Shown: in pieces, positions 35,356 through 47,274 of the stretch
How the letters are laid out: each line of letters starts with the position of its first letter
Numbering within the stretch: the first letter of the stretch is position 1
DNA from: Polytrichum commune
Lineage: Eukaryota; Streptophyta; Polytrichopsida; Polytrichales; Polytrichaceae
NCBI GenBank assembly: GCA_950295325.1
Contig: OX485807.1
Location: forward strand, 20,805,666 to 20,869,665
Direction: 5' to 3'
Length of the DNA: 64,000 nucleotides
Position numbers and translations under genes: made by a program
The notes under the pieces: generated by a model
Told to the model about the DNA's origin: nothing
Seen by the model: only the letters and a program-made list of their open reading frames with translations
Database searches by the model: none

Positions 35356-36028
35356 TTCGTAGCATTTTGTAATCCCTTCATGTGATCTATTGTCTTCTTC
35401 AGCAGTAGGTAGACCCGCCATGCGTGTTTGTCAATTGCGTTTTTTTAGCTACACTAAATATGATATTTAGTGTCATATGGCATTTTATGTCACTACGGTT
35501 GTTTTTTTAAGTGACATTTTCTATGAATAAGTTTACAAATTCTATCATCTCAACCTACTTTCAGTTCATCCAAATGGTAATTATTAAAACAAAGTTTGGT
35601 ATAAGTTGCGGTTATGAACTTAAACTTGCGGTTATGATTGATTGCTTTCAACACTTTACAGTTCATACTGTGGTGTTTTGGGGGCCTTTGTAGAGCCAAC
35701 GTTTGGAAGTTGGTTTATGATGCCCATTTTCATCTTTGATGTCAACAATCACTGGCCATTGTCTTACCTTTGCTTTTGTATTATTAATTACACCGCATTT
35801 TGGTTCAACCGAGTGGGTTGGTGATTCTTAGTGACAACCATTCCCTATTTTTGTTCATGTTGAATACAAAAGTGGGATTGGTATATGTTTTGTCTGGGTC
35901 GTTGGCTCCTACATCCCCCCCCCCCCCCCAATCTTATTATTCATGTGTGACTCATGTTGTCCGAGGATAGGGTCAAGAGAATTAAGTTTGTTTTGCTATA
36001 TGTCAAACCTAAAGTTTGACCATCTAGA
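35356..36028. other. Intergenic with a solo MITE C end
   Basis: CTACACTAAATATGATATTT at 35449 is a family C terminus with no partner found nearby. The segment ACTTAAACTTGCGGTTATGA near 35619 is repeated near 37915. 15-bp C run at 35915-35929. No gene. Confidence 0.4.
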
Positions 36029-36436
36029 ATGGGGGATAATAATCATTTATTGAAACTGGGATGTGATTGTGTAATATCCTTTATCTTTCAAGGAGTAGTT
36101 GAAGGAGTCAAGAAAAGAAGGAAAGAAAACAAGTTGGTCAAAACATTAACCACTAAAAGTTGGTACTTGGGAAGGGTCTATAGGATGCACTACAAAGTTG
36201 GCAATAGGTGAATTGACTATCGACAACCAATTGACCTCTTGGACCAGCTTTCCAAAATGGAAATAGAGTTATGTTGGTATCAAAATAAGACTAGGTCAAT
36301 GTGGACTTGTGATTTGATGGACCATTTAGTGGTAGAGCTAGAAAGCATCATCGCATTAGCTACAATGACTTATATTGTAGAAACAAATTTGTACAAGTTA
36401 CATCCAATGGATCAACAAGTGTTCAATGATGAATAG
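36029..36436 (+). pseudogene. Unidentified coding frame broken by one in-frame TGA
   Basis: Two open stretches, 36029-36211 and 36239-36436, are in the same frame and separated by a single TGA with nine readable codons after it (IDYRQPIDL). Read through, the product would be about 135 residues: a Lys/Arg-rich part (GVVEGVKKRRKENKLVKTLT), then SWYLGRVYRMHYKVGN, then a more hydrophobic segment (DHLVVELESIIALATMTYIV). The WYLGRV..M..KVGNR pattern looks like a conserved domain, but I cannot name it. Either a pseudogene or a transposon protein with a nonsense mutation. No promoter or splice sites assigned. Confidence 0.35.
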
Positions 36437-36654
36437 ATATGTTTTGCTAAGAGTACTATAGCCATAGTTTTGACATAATATTTTTGGCGTATACATGTGA
36501 TTGGGGTTTAATTGAGTTATTTAATTTTCAATTAAGTATGTATTCAAGGGGATTTCTAGCTATACATTTCTATGTATGTCATGTTCATGAGGGGAGAAAT
36601 CTTGTATATTAAGAGTATTAATTTCATGGTCACGCACGCACGTGGTTCCTGGTT

Positions 36655-36960
36655 CTAACAATGAGTGCACCCCTTCGAGACAAAAACCAAAGACCATGTC
36701 ACCATGGCCAAAGACCACAATACTGTAGCCATAAATCAAGTGACCAATTACCAAAAAATTTCACACTTGTTTAAGTTATGCTCATTTACAAATTACTAAC
36801 ATCCAATGGTCATTGGTCACCTTTGTGACAAAAGGAGATGAAATGGATACCAAAGACCCAAGAACCCAAGATCATGATACCATGGTCAACAACCACGATG
36901 CCACGGCCAAAGACCACTATGGTTGTTGGCTACAATCACATGGTCCTTTAGCACAAATTG
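36655..36960 (+). repeat. Heptad-coding 21-bp-period minisatellite, plus orientation
   Basis: Degenerate units of the type GCCAAAGACCAC-AT-CTG-A. In one plus-strand frame they read KDHVTMAKDHNTVAINQ (about 36670-36730), and in the 36813-37022 frame DHDTMVNNHDATAKDHYG. The unit is 7 codons with His/Asn/Asp at fixed places. Reverse-oriented blocks occur at 38520-39085. Confidence 0.55.
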
Positions 36961-38519
36961 AAATTTTGCAACAAAATTTGTGTTGTAGTAGCAAATTTAT
37001 GACAAAGCATAAGAAAAAATAATCAGACCTTCCCTTGATTTAGTCGTGATTATGAAATGTGCATGTGTGTCGATAGTTTATTTATTATTTCTATATTAAA
37101 AAAATTGTTGCATTAATTTGACCATTGATCATGCATAGAGGATGTCATTTGCATCCCCTTTCGTAGTTGGCCCTTAGCATGTAGCCTTCGTGAGTCTCAT
37201 GATATATTGCATCCACTACATTGATTGTGAATAACATTACGGGTCACACTGTGAAGACTATTTTTTCACACTAAAAGCATCTACACATTAGTGTGGTTCT
37301 TAATAATTACCACCCACAACATTAAACATCAAAGTTCCAAGTCATAGGGTTACAATTGTGCTATTGGATTGATAAAAACGTGCACTTGAAAGACTTCCAA
37401 GATTATAAAATGAGCGTGCATATGTAAAACATGAAATGTGGACAAGGGTGGATGACGCAAACAAGTCTCGCAAGTGAAAGTCTAAGTTGTGTAATTTGAT
37501 GTTGATCTAATTTCAAATGCATGCACATCATTCTTGTTACAACCCATCATTGTTTGAAGTGGCAACTTCCTCAAATCAAACAATTCTATTGCATTTCTTG
37601 GGTTTTAATTTCATAATAATATCAACGTTTCCACATCAATTGAATTTTCTTTGTTATTTTTATTTTTACGCCTTCATAAACATTATGAATTACATAACAT
37701 TCAATGTCTACTATGCCCTTTGGATTCATTTTTCAATCAACTAGGTAGATTTATTTATGATCTTATTTCTCATAACAAAATTCATGTACACTAAAATTTG
37801 TCATGAAATCAATAAATGCTACCAATCCATTATGTTGTTGGAAATATAAAATAGTAAAATAAAATATGATATTTTATGCCAAATGGGGATGAAATTGAAC
37901 ATAGTGTAATGAACTTAAACTTGCGGTTATGATTGATTGCTTTCGACACTTTACATTTCATAGGTTTGAATGTTGATATTCAATATCACTCTTATGCTCT
38001 TGGGTATTTTGAGGCAACATGAATGTGGGAGACAAACCTAATATCATTTGTTGGTACAATAATGGTTTATATTCCAGGTAAAACAACATTATGGCCTTTG
38101 ACCACAACATTGTGGTCTTCGGTTTATTGGCCTATTAAAATTTCCATTTAATAATCATGTATTTGTGAAAGTGGCTCCAAACACCATGGGATTGATAGTA
38201 ACACATAAATGGGTTGGACATAAGCTAAGACTTCTACCTAAACTAACACAATAAGTGTTGAGCATATCTTCTATTCTTAGAATGATTGAAATTATGTTTT
38301 TCTTTGCAAAATCAAGAGGATTTCAACGCACTAAAGAACACATCCTTTGGTCATCATATGCAAAAGGGGTGCAAAAGTTATAAGGGCTTAAAGGTTTGGT
38401 TGTTGACAACCTAAAACCAACACATGTATTACATATTTAGACGGGCGTGCAACTTCATAATGAATGCACATATTGTGAGAGATTTCTAGGTGTTGGGCTT
38501 GGGTATATTTTCCTTAGAC
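36961..38519. other. Intergenic between two minisatellite blocks
   Basis: AT-rich, no gene supported. It contains the ACTTAAACTTGCGGTTATGA segment shared with 35619 and short minisatellite-like fragments near 38090-38130. Confidence 0.45.
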
Positions 38520-39085
38520 AAGTGCCGAGATGTTTGGTCCTTGGTCACAAAGTAGTTTGCCATGGCATTACACTCTTTGCCCATGGCAATATCGTCTTTG
38601 GTTCTTTGGTCTTTGGCATCCATCATTTCTTATTCATTGCTATAGTCTTTGTCTATGTTGCACACAAATCTCACAACATGCAAACTTGTGGTCTTTGGCT
38701 ATCATTATTATAATATATATATATATAATTTTCATTTCATAATGAGCACAATGTATGTTGACCATAACATCTTGGTTGTTGGAAATGGCCATGTGATCTT
38801 TGGCCACGCCCATACGGTCTTTGATATGCGGCCCTTGGCATCCACCAAATTGTGTTCTCATTGTCATGAAGGTGACCAAGGACCATCAAATGTTAAGAGC
38901 ATGTAATGATCACAACATCGACAAATGCCAAGAAGAAACAAATTGTATTTGGTCATGTACTTTTTTGGCCACGTCATTTTGGTTGTTGACCAAGGCATTG
39001 TTGTCGTTGGCCAGGTTCACATGGTTGTTGGCCACGGCCATGTGGTCTTTGGTCACATGGTCCTTGGCATCCACCACTTTGTATT
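38520..39085 (-). repeat. Heptad-coding 21-bp-period minisatellite, minus orientation (three blocks)
   Basis: Blocks at about 38520-38620, 38770-38880 and 38935-39080 read on the minus strand as heptads such as AKDHVTKDHMAVANNHVNLA followed by NDNNALV and NNQNDVA. The last block lies in an uninterrupted 154-codon minus frame (39374-38910). The blocks share flanking sequence (GGCATCCACCA), so the array grew by duplicating block plus spacer. (TA)n lies near 38710-38725. Confidence 0.55.
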
Positions 39086-39789
39086 TCATAGTTGTCCCTT
39101 GGAGTCTATCATATTCTAGCCGATTGATTACCAGAATGAGCTCCTTGGTTGTAGTTGTATGCCAACCATCTTGTGCAAAGTTCCACCCACGTGGCGGAAC
39201 ATGTTGGGACGATAGCATAAGCGCAAGGTACACGAGTCCACGTATTAAGGGAAGGAGCCTATCTAACAATATGGTGCAATGATTAGATGTGGATTTAGAA
39301 CATACACTAGAAAGACATCTGTTTAAAAGATATTGAACTACATGATCATATTGTATGAACCATTCTAGGATCATATTTAGGAGACCTATATAATTGTTTA
39401 TTTAGAAAGAGAAGCTTCATTGTGATAGTGGATAAAATATTCATATGAGCTCCAAAATTTCTTGGGAAATTGCCAGGGGCACGCTTAAGATTTGCTCGAC
39501 TTCTTGCATTGATTTTGTGTTTTATATCCTACAAAAAGTGGATGCAAAGCTAAAAATGTTTGCTCTCAAGACTTGCGTGCCTTAGTCAAAATAAGTGATA
39601 GTAGTGGGTTGCAACCCAAGATTCAACATGGGCCACTTGGTGGCATTTGTAGTAAGGTAGTTGTGCCTATTTCAATGTGTGATCTTAATGGACGCCTTCA
39701 TTGGACTATGTGCTCAAAATTTGTTAACCATTCTAGATGCAATACCCAACATCATGGGGGGGGGGGGGAGGGCAAGCTACAAAAAACGA
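39086..39789. other. Intergenic, no gene seen
   Basis: 13-bp G run at 39756-39768. The TTTGTGTTTTATATCCTACA stretch near 39515 resembles part of the 561-bp repeat that follows (TTTTGTATCCTATGAGAAG). Confidence 0.4.
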
Positions 39790-40898
39790 GGAAAGTGGCT
39801 ACATGCATGGTTTGGAATTGCTAATTGTCTCACTCTAATTGCACATTTTGTATCCTATGAGAAGTGGGTGCATAGAGAAAATGTCCATTTAAGGTCCACT
39901 TATCTTGGGTTGCATGTCAAACTATCACAACTAAGGTGCACCAAAAAATCTTTGATAAGGTAGCCGATCCATTATCAACCAATTAAGAAATTTAGCATAT
40001 ATGTGGTTTAGGTACAATCAAGGACAAAATTCCACACGTAAAAGAAGAGCAATAAGAAGCAATATATATATTTCAAATATTTTTTGCATCAAAAAAATTA
40101 ATATGAATTTTCTAAGTGGATATTTTCTTCAACCTATGCTCGTGATATAGACTACCCTATTTCCAATCACCGAAATATTAAACAACCAAGAACTCTTGAA
40201 TTCCATAATTATAGGCACTTGAAGGTACTTGCAATCTAAACCTAGTTGTTAACTTAACCACTGATATTTGGCTAAGTTGGATTTAGACCAAGACATGTCA
40301 ACATGAACAAAGATTGGTATTGTGATACACGGAAAGCTCCAAAAATATGAGGAAAGTGGCTACATGCATGGTTTGGAATTGCTAATTGTCTCACTCTAAT
40401 TGCACATTTTGTATCCTATGAGAAGTGGGTGCAAAGAGAAAATGTCCATTTAAGGTCCACTTATCTTGGGTTCCATGTCAAACTATCACAACTAAGGTGC
40501 ACTAAAAAATCTTTGATATGGTAGCCGATCCATTATCAACCAGTTAAGCAATCTAGCATATATGTGGTTTAGGTATGATCAAGGACAAAATTCCGCATGT
40601 AAAAGAATAGCAATAAGAAGCAGTATATATTTTTCAAATATTTTATGCATCAAAAAATTACTATGAAATTTCTAAGTGGATATTCTCTTCAACCTATGCT
40701 CGTGATATAGACTACCCTATTTCCGATCACCGAATTATTAAACAACCAAGAACTCTTGAATTCCATAATTATAGGCACTCGAAGGTACTTGCAATCTAAA
40801 CCTAGTTGTTAACTTAACCATTGATATTTGGCTGAGTTGGACTTAGACCCAAGACATGTCAACATGATCAAAGATTGGTATTGTGATACACGGAAATG
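39790..40898. repeat. Two direct tandem copies of a 561-bp unit
   Basis: GGAAAGTGGCTACATGCATG starts at 39790 and again at 40351. The copies are collinear to the end (CAAAGATTGGTATTGTGATA then CACGGAAA), with a few percent mismatches and short indels. They are directly adjacent, with no unique DNA between. This is most simply a local tandem duplication. No conserved long frame; the plus frame in copy 1 is not open across copy 2. Confidence 0.85.
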
Positions 40899-41110
40899 GG
40901 GTGGTGGTGAGGAATGGGCTAGCTTGCCTTACTTGCCGTATGTTGTTGGGACATGCCACGACTTGGTCTCACTATGTGTCAACCATTTCTTGGCCAAAAA
41001 AAGAGCCAATATTAGAATGAAACAACCAAGTGGTATCAAGCACGTGTGTGAAAATGTTATTGCACATTTGAGGACAACAAGAGGCCAATACTTCGTGATG
41101 CTGGAAAGGG

Positions 41111-41333
41111 GGAATTATTATCGCATACGAGTGTACCTCTCATTCATCCAACACAAAAGCCTTCAAATAGTACACAACCCAAAGGTTACAAAAGTATAAT
41201 TGATTTGACATCAGAATCAGCTCTAAAGATTCCAAATCAATCTAGTTGAAGTCATTTGAGCTGAACCGGCGACTACACTATAGGGGGTCGAGTTTTAATG
41301 TTGGATGGAAGAGAGGTATGTGTTTGATATTCC
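41111..41333. mobile_element. MITE family H, copy 2
   Basis: Left end GGAATTATTATCGCATACGA then GTGTACCTCTCATTCATCC; right end inverted GGAATATCAAACACATACCT then CTCTTCCATCC. The interior (AATCAGCTCTAAAGATTCCA) matches AATCAGCTGTAAAGACCCCA of copy 1. Solo or partial ends lie near 41582 and 45065-45112. Confidence 0.6.
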
Positions 41334-44300
41334 CTCTCCCATGGGGTCTAGGTATACTTTCAATGAGAAGTTGCAAGCACATTGAGTTATTTTATAGTTT
41401 GGATTTTCATGCATAGATGTATAGATTGGTTGATTGGTTCCGGATGTGAATGTCATAGACCCCGAATTAGTCTAGTGGGGTTAAACTAGAATAAGTTGGT
41501 CCTCACATGTATATGAGGCTTGGTTTTATTAGAGCACCTTCTTCCACCACAAATGAGTTCACCTAAATGCCATGATGTGAGGGGAATTTTGTTTCATACA
41601 AACACACCTCTCATCCATCCACAATGAATACATTACCTTACATGTTGGAGTTCAAAGTCTTTTCCAAGCATGTGCTTTGTGAGAATAATTCATAGTCTTC
41701 AAGGCTAATTTGAGCAAAATAATTATTGCATACAAGGGTACCTCTCACTACATGAATCACATAGTCTTACATCTCATTCATGAGCACTATATGGTTTTCG
41801 GGCACTAGGTTGTGGATTTCAAAACCATGATTACCGATTCTGTAGTCAAGTAGGTCATTGCTTTTTCAAGTTAAGGAACCACGTTCGAGTATTCAAAGGG
41901 GATCTATTGGAGTTGTTTTTGTCATTTTAACCACGCTTGTATAATATGTGCACTTTCATTTTTAATGTTCTTTGATTGGATATAGGTGAGTACAGTAAAA
42001 AAATTATCTGTTTTTATGGAAGTTTAAAATTATTTCCCTTTTGATGCTTTTGAGATTCGTACAAGCAAATGCAAGAAAACAACCAACCATGCAATAAGCT
42101 AATATCATGACTCTAGGCATACTTGACCTAGCTAACATCCGCCGGTGCAAAGCAAACCCATTATGAAAGTGTAATAAACACACTATTATTACTCGGCAAG
42201 TTCTCATCCACAACATGGGATACATTCATAATACTTTATCCATCCACTCTTAGGCATAATCCAATAATAATTTAGGTTTACTAATTTCCCTTTTATTTTC
42301 TTTTTTCATCCATCTTGTCTTAGTGATACACCCTAACCTTTGTAATGTCACCCTATGTAATGTCGCTCTTTCTCTTATATCCCAAAACCCTACGGGACGG
42401 ATGCATTGAGTTAGAATCTCCTCCTTGTTGTCACATTTCCCTCTTGTATATCATGGGTTTTGACATTAAAATAATCCACTACAAATTTCAAACCACATGG
42501 TCACACACATCATATTGTCGTTATTGACATAATTGCATGTTGACTTTTGTGTTATTCCATGATGGCACATTCTTTATTATCATGCATTCATGTTAACACT
42601 ACATACCTCCATAATATCATGTGCACTTTGGTTGCCACATGCATGATATTGGGGAGGTTAGAGTTGTACTCACACGTTCTTCTATTTTTTCTCACCTTTA
42701 AAAAAATAATGGGATTATAAATTCTAGCTCCAAGGAGTAAGAAAGACCTCACTTTATTTTCCATATGGTTTCTAAGTTTACCAGGGTCACCAACCCAAGG
42801 GCGCACATTGCTCACATTATTCTTTTGAAATTATTGGATGGCAGCCATTGAAGGTGGCATGGAACACTTGTTGTTGTTGGGCAAGTCATGCATGCTGCTC
42901 TAATTAACATTGCACTCAATTTTAGTGCTATAGTAAACCAAATTCATAGTGTATGGGTAAGACCACGTGATCCATGTAGTGACTTTCAAGAACAACCATA
43001 CTAAAGAATTGGTTAGGTGTGGCATTAAACACAGTGTGCATGTTAATTAGAGTGGTCTAAGCAGCCTATCATGTAGCACCACGTGTCATGAAACACCCTC
43101 TCTAGTTGCCACCCACCGATTGCTAGACAACTAGTGTCGGTTGACAATGAATAGTGTGGGCTACGATAAACCAAATATTAAGTGTACCAAAATTTGATGG
43201 GGTTCCTTGCCCTTTTGATCTTATGAATTGCACTCTCCAATCTTTGCACACTCACATAAATCCACCTACTGCAAGACAAGTAGTAAACCTTATTACATAC
43301 TAAGGAGACTCTTGAACACGATATAACCAACTATCTCAAATTCATGTTCATAACATTCATTAAGCAACTAGATTACAGTCTCTTTCCAAAGGCAGAGGCT
43401 ATACTTTACAAATTCTTGATCAATTATAGTTGCTTGTCAAAAACTCTACAATACACTCATGTTCCGGAATAAGAGGATAATTATGCTCGCCCAATACCTA
43501 ATCCACGGAACGCACCCAAGGAATTCAATACCGTTATGTTGGAATTAGTATTGATGTTAATTTTTCCTTTTCTTTCCACGTAAAATGTTGAAAAAAAAGG
43601 CAGTAATGCCTTGAACTGAGAAGTGAAGATATTCGACCTACATGTGGTAGCCGTATGAACCAAAGAAAAACATTCCCATGCATAACTAAAGAGACCAACG
43701 TGTACTACAAGGTTTTTGTTGCCCCCCCCCCCCCTAAATACTAAAAATAAATCAAATGTTTTGAAATGAAAATTATGTTGTCACCCAAAACCGTTAGGAG
43801 GAGGGGAGCTGATGTTCACATGGTGAACATTCTCATAATCAATATGTACTTCTTATGCAAGACTTTGAGGGTGTTGCTTTTTAGGGGCCGTCTCGGTTTA
43901 AGGTGCTCGTACCTTTTCTAGATTGAAGTGCAACCCGGATTCCGAGAAAGCACTAACTTACAACACGAATTCAGGCATGAAGATGGCAGCGGTGGAGAAG
44001 ATATATATGTTGACAAAGAGTATTCTTTCTATCCATTGAAATCGCATGAGACTTTGTCACATCTAAAACTACTAAAAGAGTTAGTATTTTGCATCAAACT
44101 AGAAGACTACCACAACTACAACTACGTGGGTAAAGGTATCAATAACACAAAACGATTCAGACACGGCCTTTGCTTGCTTGCTTGCTTGAGTGTAGTGCCC
44201 CAACAAAGCACCAAATTGTAGGAAAGGTCCACAATCATTTTCATTTCAATCGGTGGCCCTCAAAAGCCGTGAGGGGGAAAAAAAAAATGAACAATGCCCT

Positions 44301-45831
44301 CGGATCGATGCATTGTGCCTCACGGCTCTCAAAAGTCCCGTTTCGGGTCCTAATCCAAGGTGGGGCATGACATTGGAAGGAAACTTGGTCGCTTTGACAT
44401 AAGACCATGACATAAAAAACTTTTGTGTTGGAGTTAAGTTTCAAGTTACAAAATGCGCAGTCTACGGGATGGTCGTACAAGGCCCCCGACACTCACTAAT
44501 GTCATGTTTCCACTTGGTCTTTTGGGATTGACGTTTTGTTTCACTCTAAAAGGTCGAAGTGAGATCTTTCCAAAATCATCTGAAATGATTTGATCTCCAT
44601 TCAACAACTTAATTAAGGGAAAATCGCAATCTCTCGTGGTAGATCTGACCATACGGATGGGATGATGATAAACATTTAGGATTGTTCACGCAAATGATAT
44701 GTACCTCGTCGTTTTTTATACCTTTTCAAAACGAACCCCATTGTTGCCCAAATCGTATTTCTACTCGTGATTGGTACAATCTTGCAATTGGTGCCATGTT
44801 ATGAAAGCTCAGTAAAAACACGATCGTTGTAAGGGAGGACAATCTCCCATCCACATCAGTGGTTCCTTTTATTTTACTATGCAATATGTGCAGAACTTTG
44901 ACAATTGGAACAATATTGAATTGTGTAAACTCCAACTTCTTTATGTCCCTACAATTGGATAATGGATGCTTGAAATGTTTATTGATATCGATTGATGAAT
45001 TCTCATGTGAGGACCTTCAAGACGATCCATTTTGGACCCACATACTAGTTCGACGTGCTTATGCGAGATGAATGAGAGGTATGCTCATATGTATAATTCC
45101 TCTTGCAATGTAGGTGGGCCTTGTGTAATTGTTTTCATGACCGAATGCTTGTTTTTAAATGGTTCATGGCTATACGCATAACCTTGTAAATAAGAACATA
45201 CACCAAAATGACACATGTCGCAATGACATTGGATTACGTGTATAGACACCATTCTAGGGTTCAATATCCAACATAATTCGGAGGACATTTTCATTTATAG
45301 AGAGAAATAGAAGTTCACTTTGATCCCTTTATAACTCTTGCATCTCAACTTTAACATGAAACTCGAAGTCATAATCTTTATAGTTTACAAATTGAGACGA
45401 TGTCCGATCCAAGCCATTAGCCAAAATTGTCCATAAAGTTGGAAGTTCATACAATAGGGCCACACACACACCTTAACTCTTCAAAGTGATCCATTTACTC
45501 CACACAATTGGTGTACTTTCCACCCATTCGGGTGGGATGAAGGGGGGGAGGCACGAGCTTTGTAAAATCATCCATTAAAATTTCCAAAAGGACTCCGGTA
45601 TAAACACCCCCCCCCTCCAAAACACATATCTCGGGGGCCGATTCGTACCAAGATGGCCTCACTACGCGAAATTGCATCGGGTCTCCAACACCGTTTCCAA
45701 TGCTAAATCGGTTTGAACACCTTTAATTAGAAACACAAGAGAATGATGTCATCGAACGCTTTCACTATGTTTTCGGCCTTCTCAATGGCCGAGTTTACGT
45801 AGACACCACGAAGCTCCAACTCGGGGTGGGG

Positions 45832-45870
<39 letters not shown>

Positions 45871-46573
45871 GTCGCATCGGTTTTTGTTGTGCAAGGGAGG
45901 GACATGAGCTTCGTCGGGTGGAGCTCGTGGACATCGCATGTCGTGAAGAAGCTCGAATAAAGCGGACATTGGAGAAATTTTCACCCCTTTTTCCTCCTCC
46001 TTCTTCTTGTCTTGCGTGCCGGTGTTTTATAGGCTCTACACGCTGAGACATGGGCCGGCCACTCATCTTGAGTGTGTTGAGTGTGTGTGTGGTGTGTGTA
46101 GATTACTAGTACGTATCCACTTATTTTATAAGCCTCGTTTTTTCCGGCCGGGAATCGTGATAGAATAGTCCCGGCATTCACGTGTTGTTACCATACCACG
46201 TGTGGGGCACATGGCGGTGTGATCCCATGGTATCTCTTTAAAAGCTTTAGCTCCACATCAACATTTGTTGGCTTTGTTTGTAGGACAAAGACTATGCATC
46301 GACTTCTATGTTTCAAGAGCAAATTTCCTAACTACTTTGCATTCACACTTGGACATTACTTGTTTATGTTGTTTTTGGTCCAGTTTTTAACTTGGATGGT
46401 GAAAGCTTGCATACCTTGGACAACTAACCAACTAATTCGATGATTAGTTAACTAGTTGCCTTTCGTAATTATAGTTGTTTGTGATTTGACACAAAAATCT
46501 AATTGACTGTAGTTGGTTATAAATATATTAAATATCCATGGATTGGCATGAACAAAGTGTACAACTATAATTA
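41334..46573. other. Long intergenic stretch, no gene supported
   Basis: AT-rich DNA with family H end fragments (about 41582-41625 and 45065-45112), a (GCTT)n patch near 44168-44186, a 13-bp C run at 43722-43734, a 9-bp C run near 45606-45615 and a (GA)n microsatellite at about 45837-45867. The 97-codon plus frame at 43928 and the frames around 45727-46181 have no recognisable domain; the latter are partly microsatellite translation (Ser-Leu repeats). Confidence 0.5.
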
Positions 46574-46807
46574 TTGTCATTCACAAGAAAGGACAAAGCC
46601 TCACGGTTCTACAGTTTTCTTATTGCTCAAGTGGACAATTGGCACGCCTATGCACATATTGCAAGTCGACATAATTTGGTCACTCTTCCTAAAGGGACAC
46701 CTAAATTTGAGTGGTGTGTTGTTAGGCGTGGATCTAAGAACGGGCGCCATAAGAATATTTGTTCAGAACATATTAAACTATATGTTGAAATTTTGTTAAC
46801 TATTTGA
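46574..46807 (+). pseudogene. Coding-like fragment with PxFEWCVV motif
   Basis: A 77-codon open frame with protein-like composition: DKASRFYSFLIAQVDNWHAY, then NLVTLPKGTPKFEWCVVRRG, then GRHKNICSEHIKLYVEIL. A diverged relative lies on the minus strand at 27764-28050. No domain name can be given. Probably an exon or remnant of a mobile-element gene; no flanking splice sites were established. Confidence 0.35.
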
Positions 46808-47274
46808 AGTTCGATAGTCACGTAATTAAGGAGACGGGGGGGGGGGGGAGTTTACATGACAAGGCATGATCATGAGGGTTCAAGTCCAAGGAACTTGGGG
46901 TCCAAAACACTCCTTAATGGATCTTACTTTCCGATTCAGCATTGGACCCAACATTTCTCAAACTAAGTTGTATAATTTCTCGAGTGAGTATTGTTGAGAT
47001 TTGTATGGGAAGTGATGCGAAATTTGTGTCGCTTCATTTACTCCAAGCCTTGGCCTCAGATCCTAGTGTAAACTCTTGGGGTCCAAAATTTTGCTTTCAA
47101 CCAATAAGATTGCTTTATTTTCAAAATTCTTTGGCCTTGTACCCTAGTGTACACCCACCGTTACATGCGGGTTTCCCATGCTTCGATTCGTATGTGAATT
47201 TTTTCTGTGTATAAATGGTGGTTCTTGGTTTGGGGGGCTGGACAAGATACCATCAAATTGGAAAGGGATGGTAA
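46808..47274. other. Intergenic, nothing seen
   Basis: 13-bp G run at 46836-46848. No gene. Confidence 0.5.

Noticed and set aside
38800-39282. 160-codon plus-strand frame
   Set aside because: It runs antisense through the heptad minisatellite; the minus reading is more regular, and the plus reading has no recognisable features.
39790-40898. LTR pair of a retrotransposon
   Set aside because: The two 561-bp units are directly adjacent, with no internal region between them, so a tandem duplication is simpler.
45727-46181. Overlapping minus frames of 66-94 codons
   Set aside because: Built largely on a (GA)n microsatellite giving Ser-Leu repeats; no domain.
46870-46900. tRNA-like B-box (GGTTCAAGTCC)
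   Set aside because: No A-box or cloverleaf could be drawn around it; chance match.
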